Notes: generated from the letters alone by a model not told the origin. Counted from the first letter of the stretch, positions 8,260-17,427 are shown. The stretch is DNA of 64,000 nucleotides from Advenella kashmirensis W13003 (GCF_000506985.1 NZ_KI650984.1:22260-86259), one strand, 5' to 3'. A program made the numbers and translations.

Positions 8260-9537
8260 CTAAGTAAAGGTAGGCGCCGTGGCCGCCGGCTGGTAATCCG
8301 GCAATTCGATATCGTCATCGACCTCATCCCAGCCCTTGCGTATATCGAAATTCATGGTCGCAAACATGGTCACAACCACGACCATGCCGAAGGCGGCTGC
8401 GCCCACGTCAGGCCTGACCGTCATCAGGGGGCCGAAATTGACCAGCGATGTCAGCAGAATCACGACAAACACATCCAGCATTGACCATTGTCCGATCAGT
8501 TCGACCGTCTGATACATACGCGTGTAATGCATCATGGTATCACGCCGCCCTTTTGCAGGACGTCCAAGCAAAATGGCCAGAATGACAATTTTTGTAAGCG
8601 GCACCACAAAACTGGCAATAAACACAATCAGCGCCAGGTCCCAGGAGCCCATGTTCCACAGTTCCAGAATACCGCCCAGAATGGTGTGAGATGAGGTTCC
8701 CCCCAGCACCGTCGTGTTGATCATGACCGGGTATAGATTGGCCGGAAGATACAGAATAATGGCTGTCAGCAAAATGGCCAGGGTACGGGTTTTGTGCGCT
8801 GGCTTGCGGTAGTGGACGCGAGTATGGCAGCGCTGGCAATGGCCTTCGTCAGCCGTGCTCATGGTAATTTGTCCGCACACCTCGCAGTCCAGCGGATGAT
8901 GCTGCGGTTCAATGGAAACCGGCATGCTCTGAACCGCGCCATCCTGTTCGGCCAGCAACCACACTCTTTCAGAATTCAGCTTGCTCAGGCCGGTCAGCAG
9001 GAAGGTGAGCGCTGCGTACGCCCACAGGCCCGCGCCGGGTGTAAGCGAAGCCATATCGGCCAGTTTGACGATGGCGACCAGCGCTCCCAGCATAAAGACC
9101 GGCACCATCGCCCAGGGGCGCACATAGTGCAGCCAGCGGCTTAACAGATTCAGGCCCGGCGCCACTCTGCCCTGGCGCGAAAAGGCCAACAGCCACGCCA
9201 GGATCAGAATATCCAGCAACGGCATCAGGAATCCGGTGGCAAAACACATGATGGCCACGCTCGGATATCCGGCCCGCCACGTGGCCGCTACCGCATCCAG
9301 AAAGGTCGAACTGCTTTTGAGCCCGACCGCCGTGATGGTGCCCACAGGCATGAAATTGGCAATGGTAAACGCGATCAGGGAGGTCAGGACAATCGCCAGC
9401 CAGGCCGTGCTGTTCAGGACGCCCTGGGACCAGAGCACGGTACCGCAACGCACGCACGAAGCGCGCTGCCCGGAGGCCAGCGCGCTTCTTTCATGCATTT
9501 GCCCACAATGATGACAGGCGATGTACGTACCTGTCAT
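8260..9537 (-). CDS. pqiA: PqiA, integral membrane component of the Pqi system
   Basis: A 425-residue inner-membrane protein with two tandem PqiA domains. Each is headed by a zinc ribbon: C8/C11 with C28/C31 at the N-terminus, and CEVCG with CQRC near 219-238. About four transmembrane helices follow each ribbon. PqiA is thought to feed lipids into the PqiB tunnel; in enterobacteria the operon responds to paraquat via SoxRS. Here its ATG lies only two bases after the clpA TGA (9540), and 91 bp separate it from pqiB. That links it to the clp transcript, which is not the usual arrangement. Confidence 0.95.
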   Translation of the reverse strand: MTGTYIACHHCGQMHERSALASGQRASCVRCGTVLWSQGVLNSTAWLAIVLTSLIAFTIANFMPVGTITAVGLKSSSTFLDAVAATWRAGYPSVAIMCFATGFLMPLLDILILAWLLAFSRQGRVAPGLNLLSRWLHYVRPWAMVPVFMLGALVAIVKLADMASLTPGAGLWAYAALTFLLTGLSKLNSERVWLLAEQDGAVQSMPVSIEPQHHPLDCEVCGQITMSTADEGHCQRCHTRVHYRKPAHKTRTLAILLTAIILYLPANLYPVMINTTVLGGTSSHTILGGILELWNMGSWDLALIVFIASFVVPLTKIVILAILLGRPAKGRRDTMMHYTRMYQTVELIGQWSMLDVFVVILLTSLVNFGPLMTVRPDVGAAAFGMVVVVTMFATMNFDIRKGWDEVDDDIELPDYQPAATAPTFT

Positions 9538-9539
9538 GA

Positions 9540-11840
9540 TCAGGAAACCAGTGCTTCTTCCTCAGAATCCTTTTTTTCTTTCGGATCCGACTCATTGAAG
9601 GTAAGCGTCACTTCGTCCTTGTCGTCAATATCGACATACACCGATCCCCCACTGGCCAGGCGGCCAAACAGCAATTCATCGGCCAGGGCACGGCGAATCA
9701 CATCCTGGATCAGGCGTTGCATCGGCCGCGCGCCCATGACCGGATCAAAGCCTTTTTTGGCCAGATGCTGGCGCAAGGCATCGGTAAACGTCGCTTCTAC
9801 GCGCTTGGCCTGCAGCTGATGCTCCAGCTCGATCAGGAATTTGTCGACCACCCGCATGATAATGTCCTGCGACAATGCGTCGAACGGAATAATGGCATCC
9901 AGGCGGTTGCGGAACTCGGGCGAGAACATGCGCTTGATTTCAGCCATCTCGTCGCCGCTCTGGCGACTGTCTGCAAAGCCAATCGAGCGGCGATTGAGCA
10001 ATTCTGCACCGGCATTGGTCGTCATGATAATGACGACATTTCTGAAATCAGATTTGCGGCCGTTATTGTCGGTAAGGACACCATGATCCATCACCTGCAG
10101 CAGAATATTGAAGATGTCCGGATGCGCTTTTTCGATTTCGTCCAAAAGCAGTACGCTGTGCGGTTGCTTGTTGACAGCCTCGGTCAGCAGCCCGCCCTGG
10201 TCAAAACCGACGTATCCCGGAGGCGCACCGATCAGACGCGAAACGGCGTGGCGCTCCATGTACTCGGACATGTCGAAACGAATCAGTTCAACGCCCAGAA
10301 TAAATGCCAGTTGCTTGGCGACTTCGGTCTTGCCCACGCCGGTCGGGCCGGAGAACAGGAACGAACCTATCGGTTTGTCAGGCTTGCCCAGGCCGGAGCG
10401 TGACATTTTGATGGCCGAAGCCAGCGCGGTAATAGCCGCATCCTGACCGAACACGACCGTTTTCAGGTCGCGATCCAGCGTAGCCAGCTTGTTACGGTCG
10501 TCACTGCTGACCGACTGCGGCGGAATCCGGGCCATTTTCGAGACCACGTTTTCAATGTCGGATTTGCCGATAACTTTTTTCTGCCGCGACTTGGGCAACA
10601 GGCGCTGCGCCGCGCCGCTTTCATCCAGAACGTCGATCGCCTTGTCGGGCAGATGACGATCATTGATGTGCTTGGCCGACAGCTCGGCCGCCGCAGTAAT
10701 GGCTGCTGCCGAATAGCGAACGTGATGGTGCTCTTCAAATTTGGATTTGAGGCCACGCAAAATAAGAATCGTCTGCTCGACCGTAGGCTCGCTCACGTCG
10801 ATTTTCTGGAAACGACGAGACAGGGCATGATCTTTCTCGAAAATGCCGCGATATTCTTTGTAGGTGGTCGCGCCCATGCAACGCAGCGCACCGGAAGACA
10901 GCGCTGGCTTAAGCAGATTGGATGCGTCCATGGTCCCGCCCGAAGCCGAACCGGCGCCGATCAGGGTATGAATTTCGTCGATGAACAAAACCGCGTCCGG
11001 CTGGCTTGCCAGTTGCTTGAGCACCGCTTTCAGGCGCTGCTCGAAGTCGCCACGATACTTGGTGCCGGCCAGCAATGATCCCATATCCAGCGCATAAACC
11101 CGCGCCTTGGACAAAATTTCAGGAACATTGCCGCTCATAATGCGCAGGGCCAGCCCTTCAGCGATGGCTGTCTTGCCCACTCCGGCTTCACCCACCAGCA
11201 GCGGATTGTTCTTGCGGCGACGGCACAAAATTTGCACCACGCGCTCTATTTCACTGTCCCGCCCGATCAGGGGGTCGATCTTGCCGGCCTTGGCCTGCGC
11301 ATTCAGATCGGACGCATACAGCGCCAGGGGCGACTTGTTTTCCTCGGGCTCGCCCGGCTGGGCGTCGGACGGCGCAGCACTCTCGTCGGGCGCGGGCGCC
11401 GCAGACTTGGTAATGCCATGTGAAATATAGTTGACCACATCCAGGCGGGTAATGTTTTGTTCCTGCAAATAGAAGACGGCGTGCGAATCCTTTTCGCTGA
11501 AAATAGCCACCAGCACATTGGCACCGGTTGCGGGGCTCTTGGCGTTGCCGTTGGAGGAAACATGCATGATGGCGCGCTGGATGACGCGCTGAAAGCCCAG
11601 GGTCGGCTGCGTGTCTACTTCATCGCTTCCGCCGACAATGGGTGTATTGGTATCGATAAAAGCACGCAGCTTGCTGCGCAACTGCTCAATATCCGCGTCA
11701 CACGCGGTCAGTACCTCGCGGGCGGCGGCATTATCCAGCAATACCAGCAGCAGGTGTTCGACGGTAATAAATTCATGGCGGGCGGTACGCGCATCCACAA
11801 ATGCCATATGAAGCGTCACTTCGAGTTCTTGAGAAATCAC
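9540..11840 (-). CDS. clpA: ATP-dependent Clp protease ATP-binding subunit ClpA
   Basis: A 766-residue AAA+ unfoldase that feeds substrates, including N-degron proteins delivered by ClpS, into ClpP. The N-domain is residues 1-145, followed by an acidic and Pro-rich linker to about 170. The first ATPase module has Walker A GEAGVGKT at 217-224 and Walker B FIDEIH. The second has GPTGVGKT near 500 and LLLDEIEKAHPD. The C-terminal arginine-sensor region contains GARPMQRLIQ. The tail ends in an acidic Glu-rich segment. The start is GTG with a strong GGAGGAAATT ribosome site; the N-terminus ISQELEV matches the family. It lies 46 bp after clpS. Confidence 0.98.
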   Translation of the reverse strand: MISQELEVTLHMAFVDARTARHEFITVEHLLLVLLDNAAAREVLTACDADIEQLRSKLRAFIDTNTPIVGGSDEVDTQPTLGFQRVIQRAIMHVSSNGNAKSPATGANVLVAIFSEKDSHAVFYLQEQNITRLDVVNYISHGITKSAAPAPDESAAPSDAQPGEPEENKSPLALYASDLNAQAKAGKIDPLIGRDSEIERVVQILCRRRKNNPLLVGEAGVGKTAIAEGLALRIMSGNVPEILSKARVYALDMGSLLAGTKYRGDFEQRLKAVLKQLASQPDAVLFIDEIHTLIGAGSASGGTMDASNLLKPALSSGALRCMGATTYKEYRGIFEKDHALSRRFQKIDVSEPTVEQTILILRGLKSKFEEHHHVRYSAAAITAAAELSAKHINDRHLPDKAIDVLDESGAAQRLLPKSRQKKVIGKSDIENVVSKMARIPPQSVSSDDRNKLATLDRDLKTVVFGQDAAITALASAIKMSRSGLGKPDKPIGSFLFSGPTGVGKTEVAKQLAFILGVELIRFDMSEYMERHAVSRLIGAPPGYVGFDQGGLLTEAVNKQPHSVLLLDEIEKAHPDIFNILLQVMDHGVLTDNNGRKSDFRNVVIIMTTNAGAELLNRRSIGFADSRQSGDEMAEIKRMFSPEFRNRLDAIIPFDALSQDIIMRVVDKFLIELEHQLQAKRVEATFTDALRQHLAKKGFDPVMGARPMQRLIQDVIRRALADELLFGRLASGGSVYVDIDDKDEVTLTFNESDPKEKKDSEEEALVS

Positions 11841-11886
11841 AATTTCCTCCGTCTAAACAACTGCCCTGGAAATAATGCCAGGACTA

Positions 11887-12195
11887 TTACAAATCCACGG
11901 GTTCCATCACACACTGCAAGGGGTGCTGATGGGAACGCGCATACTGCCCAACCATGGCTACTTTGGTCGCGGCGATGTCTCTGGTATAGACCCCGCAAAC
12001 ACCTTTGCCATCATGATGTACTTTTAACATGATCACGGTCGCTTCTTCTTCGGATTTCGAAAAAATTTTCTGCAAAACCGACACCACAAAATCCATGGGG
12101 GTGTAATCATCGTTGAGCAACAACACCTGATACATGGGCGGAGGCGCCAATTTTGCCTTTTGCGCTTCAGTGACAATGCCTGACTGCTGAGCCAT
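11887..12195 (-). CDS. clpS: ATP-dependent Clp protease adapter ClpS
   Basis: A 102-residue N-recognin that binds proteins with bulky hydrophobic N-terminal residues and passes them to ClpA. A flexible N-terminal extension of about 20 residues precedes the core. Family marks are [16 protein letters not shown], containing the N-degron-binding Asp residues, then [17 protein letters not shown]. It precedes clpA in the same orientation and diverges from the cold-shock gene, an arrangement common in proteobacteria. Confidence 0.97.
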   Translation of the reverse strand: MAQQSGIVTEAQKAKLAPPPMYQVLLLNDDYTPMDFVVSVLQKIFSKSEEEATVIMLKVHHDGKGVCGVYTRDIAATKVAMVGQYARSHQHPLQCVMEPVDL

Positions 12196-12213
12196 ACCAA
12201 ACCTGCTGAAGAA

Positions 12214-12231
12214 AGTATCTATATTGATACT
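12214..12231. promoter_or_regulatory. Palindrome overlapping the predicted clpS -10 box
   Basis: AGTATC (12214-12219) and GATACT (12226-12231) are perfect inverted arms around TATATT. The site overlaps the predicted clpS -10 element, where a repressor would act. A further partly symmetric GTATAC lies next to it. No regulator can be named. Confidence 0.35.
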
Positions 12232-12247
12232 GTATACGATATTTCAA
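12218..12247 (-). promoter_or_regulatory. Candidate sigma-70 promoter of clpS-clpA
   Basis: Read on the minus strand, TTGAAA (12247-12242) is followed after 18 bp by TATAGA (12223-12218), about 20 bp upstream of the clpS ATG. Both boxes are close to consensus, but other AT-rich hexamers in this gap are possible. Confidence 0.45.
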
Positions 12248-12291
12248 GTAGTGTTGTTTATGAACCCCGAAATTATCGGTAATTTCCACTA

Positions 12292-12320
12292 TTGACTCAC
12301 ATAATTTTAATCTGCATCAT
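12292..12320 (+). promoter_or_regulatory. Candidate promoter of the cold-shock gene
   Basis: TTGACT (12292-12297) and CATCAT (12315-12320) are separated by 17 bp. If used, the transcript begins near 12327 and has a leader of about 125 nucleotides. A TATACT at 12326-12331 is an alternative -10 box but has no good -35 partner. Confidence 0.4.
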
Positions 12321-12326
12321 TTCCTT

Positions 12327-12452
12327 ATACTGAAAAATAGTATCCACAAATTGATTTCCGTACTTCAATTTCTATTTCAGTATCTTTTCGGCAACGACGC
12401 GGCATCGGTCGAGCGCCATTAGTCGGTAACATCTTGAGCAGAGGCTGTAAGT
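12327..12452 (+). promoter_or_regulatory. Long 5' leader of the cold-shock gene with an inverted repeat
   Basis: The stretch before the ATG is free of genes. It holds two nearly complementary arms: ATACTGAAAAATAG (12327-12340) and CTATTTCAGTAT (12372-12383), which pair except for two extra As. The 5' arm sits at the predicted transcript start. Long structured leaders control translation of cspA-type genes at low temperature, so a similar role is a reasonable inference. Confidence 0.4.
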
Positions 12453-12701
12453 ATGTCAGAAACAACAGAGACACCCGTTCCGGAAGAAAGCGGTAATAAA
12501 CAGACCGGAACAGTGAAATGGTTCAACGATGCCAAAGGGTTCGGTTTCATTACCCCCGATGGCGGTGGAGAAGACCTTTTTGCCCACTTTTCATCCATCC
12601 AGATGAATGGTTTCAAAACACTTAAAGAAGGCCAGCGCGTCACGTTTGAGATTGCCCAGGGTCCAAAAGGCCAACAGGCACTCAATATTATGGCAGCATA
12701 A
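12453..12701 (+). CDS. Cold-shock domain protein
   Basis: An 82-residue CspA-family single-strand nucleic-acid-binding protein that acts as an RNA chaperone. The cold-shock domain covers about residues 17-82, with [12 protein letters not shown]1 (KGFGFI) and RNP2 (DLFAHF). An acidic, polar N-terminal extension of about 16 residues ([13 protein letters not shown]) precedes it; classic CspA has none. Its place opposite clpS resembles the cspD position in enterobacteria, but membership of the CspD subgroup cannot be decided by eye. The ATG is the only start that keeps the complete domain. Confidence 0.93.
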   Translation: MSETTETPVPEESGNKQTGTVKWFNDAKGFGFITPDGGGEDLFAHFSSIQMNGFKTLKEGQRVTFEIAQGPKGQQALNIMAA

Positions 12702-12719
12702 TCTGTATTTTTTCAGAGT

Positions 12720-13244
12720 ATGCCCATACCCCTGTCCGCAGCAAGGTTCTTGCGATTAGTGTTTTTAGCGGGCTGCACCATTCTGGCAGGCTTTTTGCCT
12801 GCCTCGCAGAGTGCTGCGGCCCGCGTTTCCGCATCACCCGCCGCGCCCGCGTCTGTGCGCATTAACCATCACCCCATTACAATTGAAATCGCCGACACGG
12901 ATTCGCTGCGCGCCGAGGGTCTTATGCACCGCCCGGCGCTGCCTCCGGATCACGGGATGCTTTTTGTCTTTCCCGACAATCAGCCGCGCTGTTTCTGGAT
13001 GAAAAACACCCTGATTCCCCTGTCGATCGCCTTTATCGACGCACAACGCCGCATCGTTGCGCTGGACGAGATGCAGCCGTTGAGCGAAGAAACCCACTGT
13101 TCGGGCAGCGCTGCCCGATACGCACTGGAAATGAACAAAGACTGGTTCCATAGCCGCGGGGTGCGCGTCGGTGATATCATCGAGGCTGTTCAACCGCCCG
13201 CCCTGCCCGTCGCACGGGACGAGGGCTCGGCTACTTTACAGTAA
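12720..13244 (+). CDS. DUF192 family exported protein
   Basis: A 174-residue protein with a signal peptide (hydrophobic stretch about 10-28, likely cleavage after SAAA) and one DUF192 domain from about 45 to 155. The family marks RAEGLMHRP, GMLFVFPD, CFWMKNTLIPLSIAFID and YALEMNKDWF are clear. The function of DUF192 is not established; it is a small beta-rich domain found in secreted bacterial and archaeal proteins. The gene lies 18 bp after the cold-shock gene and just before a lipoprotein gene. Confidence 0.88.
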   Translation: MPIPLSAARFLRLVFLAGCTILAGFLPASQSAAARVSASPAAPASVRINHHPITIEIADTDSLRAEGLMHRPALPPDHGMLFVFPDNQPRCFWMKNTLIPLSIAFIDAQRRIVALDEMQPLSEETHCSGSAARYALEMNKDWFHSRGVRVGDIIEAVQPPALPVARDEGSATLQ

Positions 13245-13254
13245 AAGGTCATCA

Positions 13255-13611
13255 ATGAAAGCAATCTGGTACGCCCTGTTGGGCAGCAGCATGGGCTTAC
13301 TCGCAGGATGCGCGGGCATTACCCTGCCTGAATATCAAAAACCCGCAATCGATCGCACCTCTGACGTTCAACCCAAACTGCTGGCCAAATGTATTTTGGA
13401 GGGCTGGAAAGGCCCCTATCCCGCCGCCAATCTGACCATGTCTGACGCGGATCATTATTTTGGCGCGATTCCCGGGCCCGATAAACCCAAAGCCAAGATC
13501 AGCGTTGCCCCCAAAAGCATGGACAGCAATTCCGGCACACGGGTTACCCTGCGCGTAGCCGAAGGCACCTCACCCGATATCGTCACGATTGTCGAGCAGT
13601 GCATGCGTTAA
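13255..13611 (+). CDS. Small predicted lipoprotein
   Basis: A 118-residue protein of unknown function. The chosen ATG gives a lipoprotein signal with lipobox LLAGC, Cys at residue 19; the next residue is Ala, so outer-membrane sorting is expected. The mature part has one Cys near residue 36 (AKCILEGW) and one near the end (VEQCMR), which could form a disulfide. It starts 10 bp after the DUF192 stop and is followed by a strong terminator. Short lipoproteins of this kind recur in Alcaligenaceae genomes, but I cannot name a family. Confidence 0.75.
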   Translation: MKAIWYALLGSSMGLLAGCAGITLPEYQKPAIDRTSDVQPKLLAKCILEGWKGPYPAANLTMSDADHYFGAIPGPDKPKAKISVAPKSMDSNSGTRVTLRVAEGTSPDIVTIVEQCMR

Positions 13612-13694
13612 GAGCGCACTGGCTGCCGCCGACATGCTGCGGCAAACAGATCAAACGAGGCGACCAGTCAACAATGCATCGCGATCACATACCC

Positions 13695-13737
13695 AAAAAA
13701 AACACCGCCGGCAATATTTCACCGGCGGTGTTTTTGT
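13695..13737. terminator. Bidirectional terminator between the lipoprotein gene and sodB
   Basis: Perfect ten-base arms ACACCGCCGG (13702-13711) and CCGGCGGTGT (13722-13731) are flanked by an A run on the left and a T run on the right. The hairpin therefore serves both converging genes. Confidence 0.9.
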
Positions 13738-13785
13738 TCAGACCGGTCTGATGTGAATCAGATCGACGTGCTTAAAGCGGAACAA

Positions 13786-14361
13786 TCAGCCCAGGTTTTT
13801 GTTGGCAAAATCCCAGTTCGCCAGTTTCCAGAATGATTCCAGATATTTGGGGCGCGCATTACGATAGTCGATGTAATAAGCGTGCTCCCAGACATCACAG
13901 GTCAGCAGAGGCACGTCATCGGTCGTCAGTGGTGTTTTGGCATTGCTTGTGTTGACGATATCCAGCGAACCGTCGGCTTTCTTTACCAGCCAGGTCCAGC
14001 CTGAGCCGAAATTGCCGGCTGCCGATTTATTGAATTCTTCCTTGAATTTATCAACATTACCCCATTTTTTGTTGATACCTTCGAGCACGGCGCCTGATGG
14101 CTCGCTTCCGCCTGGAGTCAGAGAGTTCCAGTAGAACGTGTGGTTCCAGATCTGGGCGGCCTGGTTGAACATCACGCCTTCGGATTTTTTAACGGTATCT
14201 TCCAGACTGGCATTTTCAAATTCGGTACCGGGAATCAGCTCATTGAGCTTGTCAACGTAAGCTTTATGATGTTTGCCATAATGGTACTCAAGCGTTTCCT
14301 TGGAAATGGTCGGTGCAAGCGCATCCATTTCATAAGGAAGTGGAGGTAGACTGTGTGCCAT
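13786..14361 (-). CDS. sodB: Superoxide dismutase, iron type
   Basis: A 191-residue cytoplasmic enzyme that converts superoxide to oxygen and hydrogen peroxide. Metal ligands are seen as His27 (YHYGKHH), His74 (WNHTFYW) and the Asp and His of DVWEHAYY near 157-161. Gln70 in AAQIWNH and the family signature favour iron over manganese. There is no signal peptide. It converges on the lipoprotein gene across the shared terminator and lies 50 bp after xseA. Confidence 0.97.
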   Translation of the reverse strand: MAHSLPPLPYEMDALAPTISKETLEYHYGKHHKAYVDKLNELIPGTEFENASLEDTVKKSEGVMFNQAAQIWNHTFYWNSLTPGGSEPSGAVLEGINKKWGNVDKFKEEFNKSAAGNFGSGWTWLVKKADGSLDIVNTSNAKTPLTTDDVPLLTCDVWEHAYYIDYRNARPKYLESFWKLANWDFANKNLG

Positions 14362-14411
14362 GTAGATCTCCTTGTAAAAGTAAAAAAGGTACCCTGATGA
14401 TACCTTAAATT

Positions 14412-15746
14412 CTAGGTACGATTTGCAATGACCCTGACTGGCTGCGTACCTTTCTCCAGTTCGAGCTTCAGGGTCTGACCTTCATGCAGAAGCGCGGGAT
14501 CACGCTGCACGTGTCCGGCGTCGTCATAGACAATGGCATACCCGCGGCCGAGCACCGCGCGCGGGTTGATGGTTTCAAATTGAGTGAGCACGCGTTCAAA
14601 GCGGCGCCCGTTCTGGCTCATGCAGCGATCCGCCGCGCGCTCGAGTCGCGCCAGCAGCGCCCCCACGCGGTTGCGCGCCAGCGTGATATTGGGTGCGGCA
14701 TGTCCGAGTTTTTGATTCAGCATATCGATGCGATTACGTTTACGCTCGATTGTGGCTCGTACCAGTCCTTCCAGCTGGCGCGCCGCATGCTCGATACGCG
14801 CGCGATCGGCACGCATTTTTTGCGCCGGCGAAACCAGCCGGCCCGACAGGCGATCCAGTTTCAGGCTCAGGTGTTCCAGCATGCGCTGCTGATGGCGGGA
14901 CAGCCGGTCCGTGAAGCCCGCAATCTCGTTCAGCATATCGCGTCGTGGCCGGCACGCCAATTCTGCCGCCGCAGTCGGCGTTGGTGCGCGCAGGTCTGCG
15001 ACAAAGTCAGCTATCGTAAAGTCGGTTTCGTGGCCCACGCCGGACACAATCGGAATCCGGCTGGCGGCGATCAGGCGGGCAAGCGATTCGTCATTGAAAC
15101 TCCAGAGGTCTTCCATGCTGCCGCCGCCGCGCACCAGCAGCAGTACGTCCACCTCATTGCGCATTTGCGCCTGGGCCAGCGCACTCATGATTTCACTTGC
15201 AGCATCCCGGCCCTGTACGGCCGTCGGGTACACAATGATCCCGACATGCGGTGCGCGTCGGGTCAGGGCCGTCAATACATCATGCAGGGCCGCAGCGCCC
15301 AGCGAGGTGATGACGCCAATGCGCCGGACAAAAACCGGCAGCGGCCGCTTGCGCGAGTCATCCAGCAAGCCTTCTTCCTGCAAACGGGCGCGAATGGCCA
15401 GGAACTGTTCATACAGATTCCCCTGCCCGGCACAGCGCAGCGATTCGACCTGCAATTGATAGTCGCCACGAGGCTCATACAGGGTCACGCGCGCTCGAAC
15501 ATCAATCCGCTCGCCGGAAGCAGGCACAAAATCCAGCAACGCCGTCTTGCCACGGAACATGACCGCTCGCACCGATGCGCGTTCGTCCTTTAAGGTGAAG
15601 TACCAATGGCCCGAAGCGGCACGCACAAAATTGGAAATTTCCCCCGTTACCCAGAGCACAGGCACCCCTTCTTCCAGCAATCGTCCAACGCGCCGATTCA
15701 ATTGGCCGACCGATAACATTTTTTCGCTTGACATTGCGTCGTTCAT
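14412..15746 (-). CDS. xseA: Exodeoxyribonuclease VII large subunit
   Basis: The large subunit of the single-strand-specific exonuclease VII. An N-terminal OB-fold (about 10-105, [10 protein letters not shown] to [10 protein letters not shown]) binds DNA. The catalytic domain contains [15 protein letters not shown], the glycine-rich [16 protein letters not shown] and [15 protein letters not shown] long helical region (about 265-400) and a C-terminal GRGYAIVYD segment follow. I prefer the ATG at 15746 (MNDAMSSEK, 444 residues) because the family starts close to this point; an in-frame ATG at 15812 would add 22 atypical residues, and one at 15734 would remove four. Confidence 0.95.
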   Translation of the reverse strand: MNDAMSSEKMLSVGQLNRRVGRLLEEGVPVLWVTGEISNFVRAASGHWYFTLKDERASVRAVMFRGKTALLDFVPASGERIDVRARVTLYEPRGDYQLQVESLRCAGQGNLYEQFLAIRARLQEEGLLDDSRKRPLPVFVRRIGVITSLGAAALHDVLTALTRRAPHVGIIVYPTAVQGRDAASEIMSALAQAQMRNEVDVLLLVRGGGSMEDLWSFNDESLARLIAASRIPIVSGVGHETDFTIADFVADLRAPTPTAAAELACRPRRDMLNEIAGFTDRLSRHQQRMLEHLSLKLDRLSGRLVSPAQKMRADRARIEHAARQLEGLVRATIERKRNRIDMLNQKLGHAAPNITLARNRVGALLARLERAADRCMSQNGRRFERVLTQFETINPRAVLGRGYAIVYDDAGHVQRDPALLHEGQTLKLELEKGTQPVRVIANRT

Positions 15747-16318
15747 TTCCCGATTTTCCAAATTTGAAACTCCAAACTGTCCACAAAATTTAAAAATCAA
15801 GCGCCTGGGCATTTTTTCGGCGTTTTACAATGGCTTCCTGATTCAATTTATTAGGATTATTCGATAACTCATTGATTTAAAATAAAATAAAATATTTCAA
15901 TTAAATTGCACAATGATTAAGCAAACAAACCGGACACTTGTGTAGATACGCCATTACAGCATCTTATTAACAGAATTATCCACAGAAAATGTGAGTAGTT
16001 ACATTTGTCCACTTTCGGCTCGTTGTCAGGATCAAATTGATGCATTGCAGGATCATTTCACTTCATGAACAAGTCGGCAAAAAAAGCCCAAATCGGTGGC
16101 CCGAATCTCCGACAAAAGTATCTTCTGTTAAGCGCGTTTATCCTTCCGTTCAATCGACACGACAGTTTGATGCGATAATGCGCAAAGACAGATTCGGCGC
16201 CGACATTCCTCGACAATGCCAAGTTCAGCCTGCTGTCCTTCCGCCTTTCCCTGACCGGGAATGTACAACCCACGGTGGCGCGCCTGCTTCTATCGCAAGA
16301 CCGCCCTATTTCACTGCC
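15747..16318. other. 572-bp region without a convincing gene; one perfect DnaA-box match
   Basis: Between xseA and lpxK, 15830-16020 is strikingly AT-rich. TTATCCACA at 15976-15984 matches the strong DnaA-box consensus. There is no cluster of such boxes and no dnaA, dnaN or gidA nearby, so this is not an origin. The part from 16037 is open in the lpxK frame, but its translation shows no domain, so I read it as untranslated leader. Confidence 0.4.
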
Positions 16319-17398
16319 ATGGTAATAAAAAAACACGCCACCCTGACCACGACCCTGCTGAAGCAATGGCAAAGCGGCGGACTTCTGTCCGACCTGTTGC
16401 TGCCACTATCGTGGATCACACGTCTGGTCGTGCGCGTCAAAAACACGCTTTACGGCCTTGGTCTGAAAAAAACACACCGGCTGCCGGTTCCGGTGATTGT
16501 CGTGGGCAATATATTTGTGGGCGGAACCGGCAAAACCCCTTTTGTGCTGGCGCTGATCGAAGCGTTGCGTGAACGCGGCTGGCAACCCGGCATCGTCAGT
16601 CGCGGTTATGGCGTGGAGATCGGCCCCGAGCCCCGCTATGGCAGCGGCAGCGATGCCAGCGCCCGCCTGTTGGGTGATGAACCGGCCCTGCTGGCCCAGG
16701 CCGCGCCGATCGCAGTGCATCCTGACCGCACGCGGGCAGCCCGTTGCCTGCTGCAGCATTTTCCCGACACCACGGTCATTATTGCCGACGACGGTCTGCA
16801 GCATTTGGCGCTCGGGCGCGACATTGAAATCGCAATCCAGGATAGTCGCGGCACCGGCAACGGACGCCTGCTTCCGGCAGGTCCCTTGCGCGAACCCGCG
16901 TCCCGACTGAATCGCATCGACTATCTGGTGACCAATTCTCCCGCGGAACTGTCCCCGCAGAACCCGCCAGCCCACGCCACTCAGCCGCAAAATGCTGCGG
17001 CGCGGCCAAGACAAGTCAGCATGCAACTGCAGCCGACCCGTTTCATTCATCTGGCTTCAGGCAACACGATCGCGCCCGAGTCCTGGCGGGCGCAGCACCA
17101 GCGTGCGCGCATTGCCGCCGTGGCAGGCATCGGACATCCGCCGCGGTTTTTCACAACACTTGAACAGGCCGGCATCGTTGTGCGGCAGACCCTGGCCTTT
17201 CCCGATCATCATGCGTATACACAGGCCGAGCTGCACGCCATCGACGCCGACCTGATTTTGATGACCGCCAAGGATGCCGCCAAATGCCGTGACATGCAGG
17301 ATGACCGCCTGTGGGCGCTCGAAGTGGCCCCTCGGTTTTCCGATGGTGATTTTTTCGACGATATCGCGGAAAAACTCAAATCATTACCGGTATACTGA
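16319..17398 (+). CDS. lpxK: Tetraacyldisaccharide 4'-kinase
   Basis: Phosphorylates the 4' position of the lipid A disaccharide precursor at the inner face of the inner membrane. The chosen start gives 359 residues, near the family norm. An amphipathic N-terminal segment (about 24-45) lies at the membrane. The P-loop VGGTGKTP is at 67-74, followed by PGIVSRGYG, LGDEPALLA, VIIADDGLQH with the catalytic Asp, and VAGIGHPPRFF in the C-terminal half. The frame stays open for 94 more codons upstream without recognisable domain content. lpxK, Trm112-like, kdsB and adk run together, as in Bordetella relatives. Confidence 0.95.
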   Translation: MVIKKHATLTTTLLKQWQSGGLLSDLLLPLSWITRLVVRVKNTLYGLGLKKTHRLPVPVIVVGNIFVGGTGKTPFVLALIEALRERGWQPGIVSRGYGVEIGPEPRYGSGSDASARLLGDEPALLAQAAPIAVHPDRTRAARCLLQHFPDTTVIIADDGLQHLALGRDIEIAIQDSRGTGNGRLLPAGPLREPASRLNRIDYLVTNSPAELSPQNPPAHATQPQNAAARPRQVSMQLQPTRFIHLASGNTIAPESWRAQHQRARIAAVAGIGHPPRFFTTLEQAGIVVRQTLAFPDHHAYTQAELHAIDADLILMTAKDAAKCRDMQDDRLWALEVAPRFSDGDFFDDIAEKLKSLPVY

Positions 17399-17427
17399 TT
17401 CATTCAACAGTTTACACAGCACTTATT

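Noticed and set aside
7215..8267. 350-codon plus-strand frame opposite pqiB
   Set aside because: It is a shadow of pqiB with Gln/Arg/His-rich composition and no domain.
15830..16020. Replication origin
   Set aside because: AT-rich with one DnaA box, but no box cluster and no dnaA-dnaN or gidA-parAB genes nearby.
16037..16318. N-terminal extension of LpxK or a separate gene
   Set aside because: The frame is open but has no similarity to ExbD or any lipid A protein that I can see; LpxK has normal length from 16319.
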